DNA from: SSC3 sp963769585
GTDB lineage: Bacteria > Actinomycetota > Actinomycetes > Propionibacteriales > Nocardioidaceae
Direction of reading: 5' to 3'
DNA length: 64,000 nucleotides
NCBI GenBank assembly: GCA_963769585.1
Contig: CAVYMJ010000006.1
Coordinates: 1 to 64,000, forward strand
The position numbers and the translations under genes are program-made. Positions 24,819-34,500 of this stretch are shown in pieces (the stretch's first letter is position 1; every line of letters starts with the position of its first letter). The notes below the pieces were generated by a model, which saw nothing but the letters and a program-made list of their open reading frames with translations, was not told where the DNA came from and searched no databases.

Positions 24819-26276
24819 TTGCTACAGAAGGCTGGTGTTCGCTCCATGCAGCGCGCCAAGGGCGACTTCCGCTTCTACCGTTTTTCGGTCAGCCTGGTGG
24901 ATTCCGCAGTCGTGGCGGCCGCGATCGCTATCGCCTATCGCCTTGCTCTCCCGGGCGGCTCCGAGCTGAACACTCTGGGCGGGTCTGAAACGGTACGCAT
25001 CGACTACGTGCTGGTCTCGGCGTTGATCGCTGGTGTCTGGCTGCTGGGCCTGCTGTTGTCGGGGGCCTACTCCAACCGCGTGATGGGCTCAGGGTTCGAC
25101 GAGTTCAAGGATGTGGCGCGGGCTGCCGGTGGCACGGCCGGAGCCGTGGCCGTGGTTGCGTACCTGACCAAGTCCGAGCTCTCGCGGGCCTACTTCCTGA
25201 TCGCGTTCGCGCTATCACCGGTTCTGGTCATGCTTGGTCGCTATCTGATGAGGCAGCTGCTGCATCATGCGCGTCGCGCAGGATGGTTCCTGCATGACGT
25301 CGTGGTGGTCGGCGGCTACCAGCAGTGCGGCGAGCTGATCGAGATCCTCAAGCGTGAGGCCTGGACGGGCTACCGCGTCGTCGGGGTCTGCCTGCCCGAC
25401 CGAACTGCGCATCAGGACGTGCTCGGTATCCCTGTCGTCGGAGACACCAGCCAGGTGCGCGAGGCGCTCGAGCAGACCAAGGCCGAGGCTGTCTTCGTGA
25501 CCTCGGGCGCAGGAGACAACAGCCAGGACTTCCGCCGCATCTCGTGGCAGCTCGAGGGGACCAACGCCGACCTCGCCGTACTCCCGAGCCTGACCGACGT
25601 GTCGGGCCCACGGATCCATGTCCGCCCACTCGCGGGACTCCCGCTCCTCCATCTCGAGCTTCCTGCGTTCACCGGTCCCCAGCGCGTGACCAAGCGGCTG
25701 ATCGACATCGTGGCGTCATTGCTCGCTCTGATAGTCCTCACGCCGGTGCTGCTGGTGATCGCTGTCGGGGTGAAGCTGTCGGGCCCGGGCCCGATCCTGT
25801 TCAAGCAGATCCGGGTCGGCCTCGACGGCCGGGAGTTCTGGTGCCTGAAGTTCCGCACCATGGTGGTCGGCGCGGAGCACCGCCTGGGGGAGCTGGTCGA
25901 GCAGAGCGATGGCAACGGGCTGCTGTTCAAGATGCGCGAGGATCCTCGGGTGACAGCGTTCGGCCGAAAGCTGCGGCGGCTCTCCCTCGACGAGGTTCCG
26001 CAACTGGTCAATATCCTGCGCGGAGACATGAGCGTGGTCGGCCCCCGACCGCCGTTGCCTGCAGAGGTAGCCGAGTACACCGACGACCTCAGGCGTCGGC
26101 TGCTCGTCCGGCCTGGGCTTACCGGCCTGTGGCAGGTGTCGGGCCGGAGCGAGCTGTCACTTGAGGAGTCCACCCGTCTCGACCTCTACTACATCGACAA
26201 CTGGTCGCTGATGCGGGATATCGAGATCATCTGGAAGACGCTCCGCGCCGTACTCGGCGGGCGCGGCGCCTACTAG
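24819..26276 (+). CDS. Polyprenyl glycosylphosphotransferase (island priming enzyme)
   Basis: It transfers a sugar-1-phosphate to undecaprenyl phosphate and so starts a repeat unit at the inner membrane. The 485-residue, WbaP-like architecture has four N-terminal helices, a nucleotide-binding-like middle domain (VVVVGGYQQCGELIEIL) and a C-terminal catalytic domain. The latter starts with RVTKRLIDIVASLLALIVL and contains KFRTMVVGAE, DEVPQLVNILRGDMSVVGPR and RPGLTGLWQVSGR. TTG at 24819 has an agaggga site; an ATG at 24846 would remove nine residues. It is the first gene of the island. Confidence 0.94.
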   Translation: MLQKAGVRSMQRAKGDFRFYRFSVSLVDSAVVAAAIAIAYRLALPGGSELNTLGGSETVRIDYVLVSALIAGVWLLGLLLSGAYSNRVMGSGFDEFKDVARAAGGTAGAVAVVAYLTKSELSRAYFLIAFALSPVLVMLGRYLMRQLLHHARRAGWFLHDVVVVGGYQQCGELIEILKREAWTGYRVVGVCLPDRTAHQDVLGIPVVGDTSQVREALEQTKAEAVFVTSGAGDNSQDFRRISWQLEGTNADLAVLPSLTDVSGPRIHVRPLAGLPLLHLELPAFTGPQRVTKRLIDIVASLLALIVLTPVLLVIAVGVKLSGPGPILFKQIRVGLDGREFWCLKFRTMVVGAEHRLGELVEQSDGNGLLFKMREDPRVTAFGRKLRRLSLDEVPQLVNILRGDMSVVGPRPPLPAEVAEYTDDLRRRLLVRPGLTGLWQVSGRSELSLEESTRLDLYYIDNWSLMRDIEIIWKTLRAVLGGRGAY

Positions 26277-26281
26277 GTCGC

Positions 26282-27538
26282 TCAGACGTCCACCTGGTCA
26301 ACAGCTCTTCCTGTCGCACCCTTCAACAGCCACCAGTACGTTGCCGCCTGTGCGGGCGACGACACGGCGAGCGCCACCATCACGCCGTGAGCGCCGTCGA
26401 GGATGCCACCGATCGAAGCGCCGATGAGGACGACCAAGGACACCAGCGCCCGTGCGGCCAAGCCCGCTCGGCCGGCACCTAGGGCTCGAAGCGCGGCGGC
26501 CGTGCCGACCGAGAACAGCGCAGCGGCTGTCGGCGCGGCTGCGAGCAGGAGGAGCGGTTCGGCGAGTGGCCACGTGCTGCCGAGGATCTGACGACCGAAG
26601 CTATCGCTGATCAGGGGCATGACGGCCGCCCACGGGAGGGTCAGCGTGGCAAGCAACCAGGCGATCGTGACCCCAGCTCGACGTACCAGCCGTGGATCTC
26701 CGCGTCTGCGCGCCAACTCGGGGAGCAGCACGGTCAGCACTCCGCGACCGAGATTGGCGAGCGGTGCATACAGCAGCATGGCGCCACGGAAAGCCGCAAC
26801 GTCGCCGATGTCGGCAGCGAGCGTCACGACCAGCGCGAGCACGAGAATCGTTCCCTGGATCAGCAGGTTCTCGGCGGCGAAGTAGGGCCACAAGGTTCGA
26901 TGCCGGCCCAACCAATCGCGAACGCTTCGATGAGCAGGCAGGACGTTGCCTGACTGATGGAGGCCGTAGCCGGCTGCAACGGTACCTGCTACTCCCCAGG
27001 CGAGGACCAAGGCGCCTGCGCCACCGCCGAGAGCGATGGCGCCGGCCATGAGGGGGATCTCCAGTACCAGCCACACAAGGTCGTTGACGAACATCTTCCG
27101 GGTCTCACCCTGAGCCACCAGAATGAAGCGCACGCAGTCCTGGAGGGCCAGGCCGGGGAGAATGAGGGCCAGCGACAGCAGGGAGGGCCTGGCCGACTCG
27201 GACGCCAGCAAGGCGATGCCCGCCGTGACCGCCGAGACTGCTCCGGCAGCCATCAGGGCCGTCGCGGCAGCTGCCCCGGCTTCCTGTCGCAGGGTCACCG
27301 GGTTCTCGCCGGCGTGCCGTGCGATGAGGGGGTCGCACGCGATCCCGCGCACGAGGGCTATGACCACGCCGTAGACCGTGAAGGAGAGCGCGAACAGACC
27401 GAAGTTGTCAGGGGAGAGGGCACGCGCCGCGAGAATGGTGACGAGGAGGTTGGAGCCGGCAGAGACCGCCTGGTCTGAGATTCCCCAAGCGGCACGACGC
27501 GTCGTGCCGCCTCGAGACGCTTCGATGTTAGACGGCAC
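26282..27538 (-). CDS. Polysaccharide flippase (MOP/Wzx-like)
   Basis: A 418-residue protein with about 12 membrane helices. The first half reads AWGISDQAVSAGSNLLVTIL and ARALSPDNFGLFALSFTVYGV, typical of MOP-superfamily oligosaccharide flippases. Internal helices include AENLLIQGTILVLALVVTLA and AAFRGAMLLYAPLANLGRGV. It is expected to flip lipid-linked repeat units to the outer face of the membrane. It is the only flippase in the island and convergent with the priming transferase gene. Confidence 0.85.
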   Translation of the reverse strand: MPSNIEASRGGTTRRAAWGISDQAVSAGSNLLVTILAARALSPDNFGLFALSFTVYGVVIALVRGIACDPLIARHAGENPVTLRQEAGAAAATALMAAGAVSAVTAGIALLASESARPSLLSLALILPGLALQDCVRFILVAQGETRKMFVNDLVWLVLEIPLMAGAIALGGGAGALVLAWGVAGTVAAGYGLHQSGNVLPAHRSVRDWLGRHRTLWPYFAAENLLIQGTILVLALVVTLAADIGDVAAFRGAMLLYAPLANLGRGVLTVLLPELARRRGDPRLVRRAGVTIAWLLATLTLPWAAVMPLISDSFGRQILGSTWPLAEPLLLLAAAPTAAALFSVGTAAALRALGAGRAGLAARALVSLVVLIGASIGGILDGAHGVMVALAVSSPAQAATYWWLLKGATGRAVDQVDV

Positions 27539-27672
27539 GTTGGGAGTCTTCCCCTTCTCCTAGCGGTCCGCCCGCTGTTGCCGACCCCGCGGCTACTTAC
27601 ACTGGCCGCGACAACCATACGCTCTGTGACTTTCCGTAGGTCGCGGTACGCATCGGAACCGAGGAGACGTCG

Positions 27673-28668
27673 TTGACGCGCTTGAAGACGGGCAGCTCTT
27701 GGCGTCCTCGAACGTCGACGTTGGCGAACCGCCTGCGCAAGTACCGCATCGAGTTCGTGAACCAAGAGGTCTTGCGACTTCGGCGCGCGGCTCGAGCGCT
27801 GCGCAAGGGCGACGTCGACGTTCTCTTCCTTGCTGAGTCGAGCGCCATTCACATCTCGCCCGCCGACAGCGACAGACGCCGCCTCCCCGAGATGCTTGCC
27901 AGCGAACTGGGCGACATGAACGTCTTGACCATCCGTGGCCCCGGCTATAACCCCGCCGTGTTCGCCGAGCTCGTTCGTCTGCTGGGGACCCTTCCGCAGA
28001 GACCACGCGCGGTGGTCTTGTCCGTCTGTGTCCGCACCAGTACCTCTGTCCATGTGACGAGGCACCCCGCCTACGGATACGAGCTGTCACTGGGAAGACT
28101 GCGTCGCATGGACAGCCTGGGCGGCTGGGTGCGTGCAGTGGGCCCGAGACAGCCATTGACCGAAGAGATGTACTCGCATTTCGAGGCGCTACCCGTTGTG
28201 TCTCGCTGGGAGACCCAGAGCACGATCGGGGAGTACCGGGCCCGTCTCAAGGGAGCGGGGAAGAGCCCGGTCGAGCCCGAGACGCGGCGAGTCTTGTTCG
28301 ACTATTTTCACGGCGAGGTGGTGGAGCCGGGCCATCCGAAACTGGAGGACTGGGGGGAGCTGGCTCGCCGCCTCGCAGACTACGGCGTGCCCGTCATCGC
28401 CTACCGGACCCCCGTGCCCCTGGGCCCGGGAGAACTCGGATTCCCGGGAGAGTTCGCGGCGCACGTGCGTCGCAACCATCGAGTCGTCGAGAGTTCCCTG
28501 CAGGATGCCGCGGGCCCCTGGCTGACCCTGGTGGCGCGCGACGACCTCCCTGATGATGCGTTCGTTGACCCGGAGGACGCCAGTGAGCACCTGTCCCAGA
28601 GGGGACGCCACTTGGTCGCAGCCGACGTCGCTCGCGCAGTGCGGCTTGCCATCGACCTGCCACAGTAA
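27673..28668 (+). CDS. SGNH-like protein, first of two paralogues
   Basis: The 331-residue protein aligns with the one at 43032. Both have a block-I-like strand and Ser (VLFLAESSA here), GPGYNP in the second block, PQRPR followed by a strand, HPAYGYEL against NPHFAYEL, and a C-terminal D...H region (DPEDASEHLSQRGR). These suggest an SGNH/GDSL-type esterase or acyltransferase fold. Block I is degenerate (ESS instead of GDS) and the C-terminal D-H spacing is enlarged, so activity is uncertain. TTG start at 27673 with a gaggag site. It lies between the flippase and sulfotransferase genes. No signal peptide is visible. Confidence 0.65.
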   Translation: MTRLKTGSSWRPRTSTLANRLRKYRIEFVNQEVLRLRRAARALRKGDVDVLFLAESSAIHISPADSDRRRLPEMLASELGDMNVLTIRGPGYNPAVFAELVRLLGTLPQRPRAVVLSVCVRTSTSVHVTRHPAYGYELSLGRLRRMDSLGGWVRAVGPRQPLTEEMYSHFEALPVVSRWETQSTIGEYRARLKGAGKSPVEPETRRVLFDYFHGEVVEPGHPKLEDWGELARRLADYGVPVIAYRTPVPLGPGELGFPGEFAAHVRRNHRVVESSLQDAAGPWLTLVARDDLPDDAFVDPEDASEHLSQRGRHLVAADVARAVRLAIDLPQ

Positions 28669-28682
28669 AAGCGACAGGACTG

Positions 28683-29771
28683 CTAGACCGACCAGCTCTC
28701 GAAGGACTGACCCGTCAGCCGCCTGAGGTCCTCTGCTTCAGGTCGAAGCAACTCTTCCAGCCGAGTACGGACCGACGCGGGCACGTCAGGGCGCTCGATC
28801 CGGCGAGACAGCATCCGGCGGGCCGGTCGGAGCAGGTTCTCCCGCAACTCAGGAGAGAGGGAGTATGCCGCGCGAAGTACAGGGCTGGAGCGCAATCTGC
28901 GCACGGCGGCTGGGTACTCGCGCTTCTCCGACCGAGTGTTGAGCCGGGCCGAGGCGCCATCCAGGTATCGGCTTGAGTCAACGCCGAGGAAGGCGGTGAT
29001 GTGACCGATGGCGTCCACGGGATCTGTGTCGAGGTGGTGCATATCCACGACGAGGACCTGATCGGGGTTGAAGACCGCCCGATAGCGACTCAGCTGCATC
29101 GAATACCGGCTCGCGGCAACGTACGGGTTGGCCGCATCGCTGAGATCGGCGAAGGCCTCGGAGAAGGGGCGCTCGTCATTGGAGTGGCTCCGCTCCTCGA
29201 CGTACGACGAGACAGCCCGCTCGACTGGGTCTCGGACCATATAGATGAGCTTTGCGTCTGGAAGGGTCAGCGCCATCCGCTCGGGCACCTGCGGAATAGC
29301 CGGGTACCTCGTGTAGGTCGTGGAGGACTCACCCTTGACCGTCGCCGACGGATCGAACTGGGACTTGTAGAAAGGCCACCATTGATCGCCGTCAGGGTCC
29401 TGGAAGAACTGGGGCTCCTTTATCGGCGACATGGAGATGTCAGGGTGAGAGTCCAAGATCGCGTGGAGACTGTTCGTGGCACATTTGGCGGCCCCGATGA
29501 CCACCAGATTGGGAAGGGCTCCGCCCCGATCGACCCGTAGCTCTGGTTGGTCGGCCCGGCCGACCAGCTCGCGCGGGTGTCTTCGACGTCGGCAGATGTG
29601 GCAGACGTCCAGAGCCGAGCCGTCCAACGTCATCGTCCAGCCAGCCGCGCGCAGTCTCTCCGGAGTGTTGGTTGCCAGGAACGGCGGACAGCACACGTCG
29701 CACTGCAACGTGACCAGCGCCCCGGCCGCGAGGCGTGAGGTCCCGCCCGGGTGCTCGGTTAGGATTGTCAT
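28683..29771 (-). CDS. Sulfotransferase with N-terminal Cys-rich knuckle
   Basis: Predicted to transfer sulfate from PAPS to a sugar hydroxyl. The PAPS-binding loop is LVVIGAAKCATNSLHAIL (about residues 88-105) and the 3'-phosphate site is MVRDPVERAVSSYVEERSHS (about 178-197). KGESSTTYTRYP carries a conserved stretch. The first 60 residues are unusual: CDVCC and CHICRR pairs (residues 24-28 and 56-61) could bind zinc. ATG at 29771 is used; a ribosome site is not obvious. Sulfate activation genes lie at 56-63 kb. Confidence 0.87.
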   Translation of the reverse strand: MTILTEHPGGTSRLAAGALVTLQCDVCCPPFLATNTPERLRAAGWTMTLDGSALDVCHICRRRRHPRELVGRADQPELRVDRGGALPNLVVIGAAKCATNSLHAILDSHPDISMSPIKEPQFFQDPDGDQWWPFYKSQFDPSATVKGESSTTYTRYPAIPQVPERMALTLPDAKLIYMVRDPVERAVSSYVEERSHSNDERPFSEAFADLSDAANPYVAASRYSMQLSRYRAVFNPDQVLVVDMHHLDTDPVDAIGHITAFLGVDSSRYLDGASARLNTRSEKREYPAAVRRLRSSPVLRAAYSLSPELRENLLRPARRMLSRRIERPDVPASVRTRLEELLRPEAEDLRRLTGQSFESWSV

Positions 29772-29830
29772 CGGGCCGGACCCTAACACGCAGTTCGGAA
29801 GCCATGAAGTCACCGTCAGGAAGGGGATGC

Positions 29831-30595
29831 ATGAACCGGTCCGGCACTTGCCCCGTCTGCCATTCGGCACTTCGCCGTTCGACGAGGGCATGGTGTCTGG
29901 CTCGACATCAGGTCACCTACATGCGGTGCTCCGCACTGTGGGTTGGTTGCGCTCCCCGAGCCCCACTGGCTCGATGAGGCCTACGCAAGCGCGATCAGCT
30001 CCGAGGACATCGGTTACTGCGACGATCGGCTCGACTGAGCCAACTGACCGCCGCGGTGATCCGAGCCGAAGGCCTCCGCCGAGGCTGGTTCCTGGACTGG
30101 GCGGGCGGGTACGGGACGCTCACCCAGACTGATGCGGGACAAGGGCTTCGACTACTGGCATCACGACGACTTTGCTGAGCCGGTCTTTGCGAGGTCGCTT
30201 CGTCGACCCTGGCGACGGCGCCTACGACCTGATCACCGCCTTCGAGGTTGTCGAGCATCTGGACGCTCCGCTGGAGCAGTTGGCCCCCGTGAGCAAGCGC
30301 ACCGACCGGCTGCTGTTCAGCACGCTCTTGCTTCCCGATCCGCGCGCCCCGCCCGAACCAGTGGTGGTACTACTGCCCCGAGGTGGGGCAGCACATCACC
30401 TTCCATACGCTGCGCTCGCTCGAGATTCTCGGCCGTGCGCTGGGCTACCAGCTCGTCAGCAACGGCCACAACGTGCACTTGTTCCATCGCACGCCGATCT
30501 CTCCCGATCACGCGCCTGCTGCTGTCGCGTCGACTCACCAAGGGTGCCCGCAGCGCGTACTCCAAGGTCAGGTCGGCTGCGTCCGGGCGGGTTAG
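29831..30595 (+). pseudogene. Class I SAM methyltransferase, multiple frameshifts
   Basis: Conserved segments of one methyltransferase appear in order but in changing frames. They are an N-terminal zinc knuckle (TCPVCHSAL ... VTYMRC), LVALPEPHWLDEAYASAIS, the SAM loop FLDWAGGYGTLTQ, MRDKGFDYWHHDDFAEPVF, YDLITAFEVVEHLDAPLEQL and GQHITFHTLRSLEILGRALG. Shifts occur near 29935, 30033, 30128, 30195 and 30355. The protein family is a C-methyltransferase-like group common in glycan clusters. Either the gene is decaying or the local assembly contains indel errors. It overlaps the convergent FkbM remnant by about four bases. Confidence 0.8.
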
Positions 30596-31284
30596 CCGCG
30601 CGGCACGAAGGCGAGGTCCACGAAGCGGATCACGCCGTGGGGATCTCGATCCGCTGTGAGCACCGCTTCGACTCCGAAGCCGTTCTCTGTCATCAGGCAG
30701 ACGAGTTCCTCGAGTCGGTAGCTGTTCTCGAAACGCTCACGTACTGAGACCTCCGCGATCACGAAGGCGCAGTGCCGCAAGGTCGCGGTTGCGCCGCGCA
30801 GGATCTCGAGCTCGTAGCCCTCGGTGTCGAGCTTGAGCCCAATGGTTCGACCGGCGTGATCGTGTCGGCAGTCAGCTCGTCAAGGGTCCGCATCTGTACG
30901 GACATCGAGTTCGTCCGGTTGGGGGTACTGGTCAGCGGACGTTCGCTCGAGGAGTGAGCTCCGACTCGGCTGGTCCAGGTCGACGTGATCGTCGTCATGG
31001 ACAGACGCGGCTCCCAGGGCGATTGCAGGAAGGTGTATGGGCGGTCACCCAGCATCACGTCGAGCGTGAGGCGACTTCGACACCGGGTCAACCAGGAGGA
31101 GGTCGGCGCAAGGGGAGTGTGCGTACAGCCAGGGAGTGCCGTGGCCACGCCGACGTCGATGATCTGATCGACGGTCGGAAGGAAACCAATGTCCAGCGCA
31201 TCGGCAGGACCCTGGACCGCAGAGAGCCGATACACGCCGATATCGAGTCTGGACAGGGCGCGCTTCGACCCACCGCGCCACCAT
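30592..31284 (-). pseudogene. FkbM-type methyltransferase, frameshifted
   Basis: Three minus-strand frames make one FkbM methyltransferase. They read GFLPTVDQIIDVGVATALPG, then GTPWLYAHSPCADLLLVDPV, then LTLDVMLGDRPYTFLQS and PNRTNSMSVQMRTLDELTAD, and finally HCAFVIAEVSVRERFENSYR to the TAA stop. The shifts are single-base and no in-frame stop interrupts the conserved frame. FkbM enzymes O-methylate sugars. The coding remnant starts about 31284 (ATG) but the true start is uncertain. Confidence 0.75.
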
Positions 31285-31456
31285 GCGGGGAGTCTAACTG
31301 CGGTCCCGGTCGATCACGTGAACGGCACTCGGAAGCAGAGGTGGTCGACGGCCGAGCAGCCGAGGCCGATCGGCGACGCGAGCACGCGAGTAGAGTCGTC
31401 GCTGATCTCGGCACCGATGAGAGAACCGTAGCGATCGGTTGCCTACGATACTGAGC

Positions 31457-32459
31457 ATGTCTTGTGCCCCGGTTGTCCTGCTGATTTTCAACCGTGCGGA
31501 CATGACGCGTCGGGTCATGGAAGGGATCCGCCTCGCGCGACCGTCGCGGCTGTTCGTCGGAGCCGACGGCCCTCGTGACGGATTTGACGGCGATGCCGAG
31601 AAGCTGTCGGCTCACGCGCGCCGTTGTCGACGAGATGATCGACTGGCCCTGCGACGTCGGGACCTTCTATCGCGAAGCGAACTACGGCTGCGAGGCCAAC
31701 GTCGAGCTGACCCTTGACGCGGTCTTCAGGAGGTCCCGTACGCCATAGTCCTCGAGGACGACTGCATCCCGGACCCCACGTTCTTCGAGTTCTGTACGAC
31801 TCTTCTCGAGCAGTACGTCGACGACGAGCGGGTCGTTCATGTGGCTGGCACTAACGATGGCGCACCGACGCACCTCTTCGATGGCTACAGCTACGCGTTC
31901 ACGGCCTTCGCGTCGAACTGGGGCTGGGCCACCTGGGCCAGGGCTTGGCACCTGCATCGGTCCATGTTCGCGCGCCCGCACGACGCCACTACCGTTCGGG
32001 TTCCTTACGGTCCGCCCCCGTTGAGGTACATGCCGAAGGCAGAGACTCGCTCGTTCGATCCTCTGAGCTACCCCGCTACAGAGTGCGGGAGCACGACGCT
32101 TCTTCCGTGACGTCGCCGGGGCCCGCGACCTGTCTCTGTCTGAGTGGACACAGCAGTGGCGACTGTCCATGCTGTCGGCCGGAGGTCTCGCAGTGGTCCC
32201 AAGCGTCAACCTGATCGAGAACGTGGGGTTCGCCCCCAGCTCGACCAGCAGCATGCCTACCCGCCAGATGCCTGCCGCCCGGCCGATGACCTTTCCGCTC
32301 ACGCATCCTGAGCGGATCGACGTGAACCCCGGAGTGGAAATAGTGGTGGAGCGCACGCTTGTCCGTGCGGTGGGCCGGCTGGCGAGAAACGTCCGATGGA
32401 GGACGCCACCCCAGCTCCGTTCGGCTGCACGAAGGGTCGGGTCACTGTTCGTGCGGTGA
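31457..32459 (+). pseudogene. GT-A-type glycosyltransferase, frameshifted
   Basis: The gene begins intact (CAPVVLLIFNRADMTRRVMEGI) with RLFVGADGPRDG, then shifts frame repeatedly: EMIDWPCDVGTFYREANYGC, AIVLEDDCIPDPTFFEFC with its DD metal motif, AFTAFASNWGWATWARAWHL, and FAPSSTSSMPTRQMPAARPM in the C-terminus. This order matches the family of nucleotide-sugar transferases typified by NWGWATW proteins in surface-glycan clusters. Shifts lie near 31620, 31735 and 32100. As with its two neighbours, no functional product is expected unless the indels are sequencing errors. Confidence 0.78.
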
Positions 32460-32590
32460 AACTGCGGCTCCCCTGACCCGCAATTCAGGGGGCAGTCGCG
32501 CTGTCGACTGCCTTGAGCAGCCGGTTGGGCTCGAGGTCGATGTCGGTCTGAACGCCGTCCATCGTGCTGCCCTGTTGGCGGACATCGGGG

Positions 32591-33724
32591 TCACCGGCAG
32601 ACCAGGTACCGGTAGCGGGCGCCTGGGATGCTGGCGACGATGGCCCAGAAGCACGACTTGACGTAGGTCGGAGCGAACAGCTCGAGGACGCGGACTCCGG
32701 GCTGAGCGAACACGAGGTTCGTCAGCGCGGCGCCGTGGGGGGCCACGATCACCTCCGCGGCCGCGAAGTGGTCTATCTGGTCCTGCACGCCCATGCTGCC
32801 GGGGTCGATCCGAGTGAACCCGCGGTCCTCCATCGCGGGCCATGCGTCTGGTTCGTCGACGTACCGACGCGTGTTTCGAGCTTGCCCGCGGGTGATGTAG
32901 AGCCGGGTTGGAAGACCACGGTCCTCCCTGGCCGGCAGCGCGCTGCGCAGCCACGACACGATCCAGGAGGGTGCGACCTCCCGCGGGTTCGGCAGCGAGG
33001 GCACGACCAGCTGGTCGGCTCGCACGGAGACATCCGCTCCAGCCGGCAGGATCTGGGTGCGGTCCAGACCCATCAGCGAGATCAGCTCTCGCTGGTATCG
33101 GGTCGCCGTGGGTACGTAGATTGCGTCCGGCGGGCGGTCCGGAAGTGTCTCTTGGAAGATCCTCCAGCGAGGAAGCACGTCCATCAGGAAGTGGTAGTAG
33201 TTGACACTCCCGCCGCGGGTTGCGAGCGAGACCACCGTCCCTGGTTGGTACGACACACGTGGTAGCCGCGGGCGGAGGAAGATCGGGTGCTCCCGCCAGC
33301 GGTTGATCCCGAAGTACTCGCTGGTCGCGTAGTCCAAGGTGCCGTCCGCGGTCAGGTTTGCGCCCCAGTCGCCCACGACGGTGCCGCCGTCGATCTCCAC
33401 GCAGTAGGTCGCGGGCACGCGGTAGGTCGCCGGCAGCTCAAACGTCCAGTGCGACGCAGGCTCTCCGACGGGTGCCTCCCTGTCGAGCTCCTCAGCGTGG
33501 CCACCCGGATGGAGCCGGACCTTGTCCGGCTCGCGGGCGACGGTCTCGGCTGAGGTCAGGGTTCCGCGCTGCGGAAGGGCGCGCTCACCGAAGAGTCGCG
33601 AGACCGGCCGCGTCAACAGTCCCAGCACCAGGCTGAGGAGCCGGTGCGCGCGTTTCACCAGGGGCCAGGCAGGCTGCAGTGCAGGGGGGAGCCGACTCAC
33701 ACCACAGCCTCGCGAGCCAGCCAT
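32591..33724 (-). CDS. GT61-family glycosyltransferase with frameshifted C-terminus
   Basis: The 377-residue GT61/DUF563-type glycosyltransferase has GGSVNYYHFLMDVLPRWRIF, LYITRGQARNTRRYVDE, RIDPGSMGVQDQIDHFAAAE and VIVAPHGAALTNLVFAQPGV. The open frame ends at LVCR. In another frame immediately beyond, GDPDVRQQGSTMDGVQTDID and LEPNRLLKAVDSATAP look like the normal C-terminal tail, so about 35 residues are probably lost through a one-base indel near 32600. The catalytic region is complete. The start at 33724 is uncertain; the N-terminal 40 residues are variable. Confidence 0.82.
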   Translation of the reverse strand: MAGSRGCGVSRLPPALQPAWPLVKRAHRLLSLVLGLLTRPVSRLFGERALPQRGTLTSAETVAREPDKVRLHPGGHAEELDREAPVGEPASHWTFELPATYRVPATYCVEIDGGTVVGDWGANLTADGTLDYATSEYFGINRWREHPIFLRPRLPRVSYQPGTVVSLATRGGSVNYYHFLMDVLPRWRIFQETLPDRPPDAIYVPTATRYQRELISLMGLDRTQILPAGADVSVRADQLVVPSLPNPREVAPSWIVSWLRSALPAREDRGLPTRLYITRGQARNTRRYVDEPDAWPAMEDRGFTRIDPGSMGVQDQIDHFAAAEVIVAPHGAALTNLVFAQPGVRVLELFAPTYVKSCFWAIVASIPGARYRYLVCR

Positions 33725-34500
33725 GCCAGCCCAAGCCGAGCGGTCACGGGATCACGCCGCTGTACGTACAGCCCGGCTTCGGCAAAGCGCTCTTCGAGCA
33801 TCTCCCACGAGTGTCCGGGGAGATCGTGGTACTCCATCACGACGCGACGTACGTCGGCCAGGGCGTCCGGCTCCGTCCGCAGGATCATGTCGTACTCCGC
33901 TCCCTCGCAGTCGAGCTTGAGCAGGTCGACCTTCCCACCCGCTGCGGCAATTGCATGGGCGAGGCTCACCGCCGGGACGGTCAACGGCCTGGTCGCCTCC
34001 GGCGACGTCAAACCGTTGTGCACGCTCCCCGCGCCGTTGTCGGCGAAGTTCACGGTGCCGGTCTCTGCTGCAACGGCCGACTGGTGGCAGTGCACTCGCT
34101 CGTCCAGCGAGTTGGCCGCGACGTTGCGGCGCAGGTACTCCGCGGTCAGCGGTGAAGGCTCGTACGCATGAACGTGCCCGTTTCGGTGTCGCTGAAGAAA
34201 GGCAAGCGAGAAGTTCCCGATGTGCGCGCCGACATCGACGGCGACGGCGGAGTCGTCCAGGTCCCGAGTGAACCAGCTCAGTCTGTAGGTGTCCTCGAGC
34301 AGGACCTCGTAGATGGGAAGGCGTGCCCCGGGCACGTTCGGACAGATCACCTGGGTACCGCCACCCAGCCGGAACACGAGTTCGTCGGGATGGCCGGTAA
34401 CCCTGTGTCGACCCATCCCAGCCAGGAGGGACATCCCGTTGTCGAAACCCGTGAGCGTCTGGCGGATGCGGCGGGCGGCGTACGGCAGTGATCGGATCAC
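33697..34500 (-). CDS. FkbM family methyltransferase
   Basis: A 267-residue SAM-dependent O-methyltransferase. The SAM loop is AVAVDVGAHIGNFSLAFLQR, followed by HVHAYEPSPLTAEYLRRNVA and VDLLKLDCEGAEYDMILR, the FkbM hallmark. GTG at 34500 overlaps the stop of the upstream ligase/polymerase gene (GTGA), indicating translational coupling. It probably methylates a sugar of the exported polysaccharide. It ends 28 bases inside the annotated start of the GT61 gene, which supports a later start for that gene. Confidence 0.9.
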   Translation of the reverse strand: MIRSLPYAARRIRQTLTGFDNGMSLLAGMGRHRVTGHPDELVFRLGGGTQVICPNVPGARLPIYEVLLEDTYRLSWFTRDLDDSAVAVDVGAHIGNFSLAFLQRHRNGHVHAYEPSPLTAEYLRRNVAANSLDERVHCHQSAVAAETGTVNFADNGAGSVHNGLTSPEATRPLTVPAVSLAHAIAAAGGKVDLLKLDCEGAEYDMILRTEPDALADVRRVVMEYHDLPGHSWEMLEERFAEAGLYVQRRDPVTARLGLAWLAREAVV

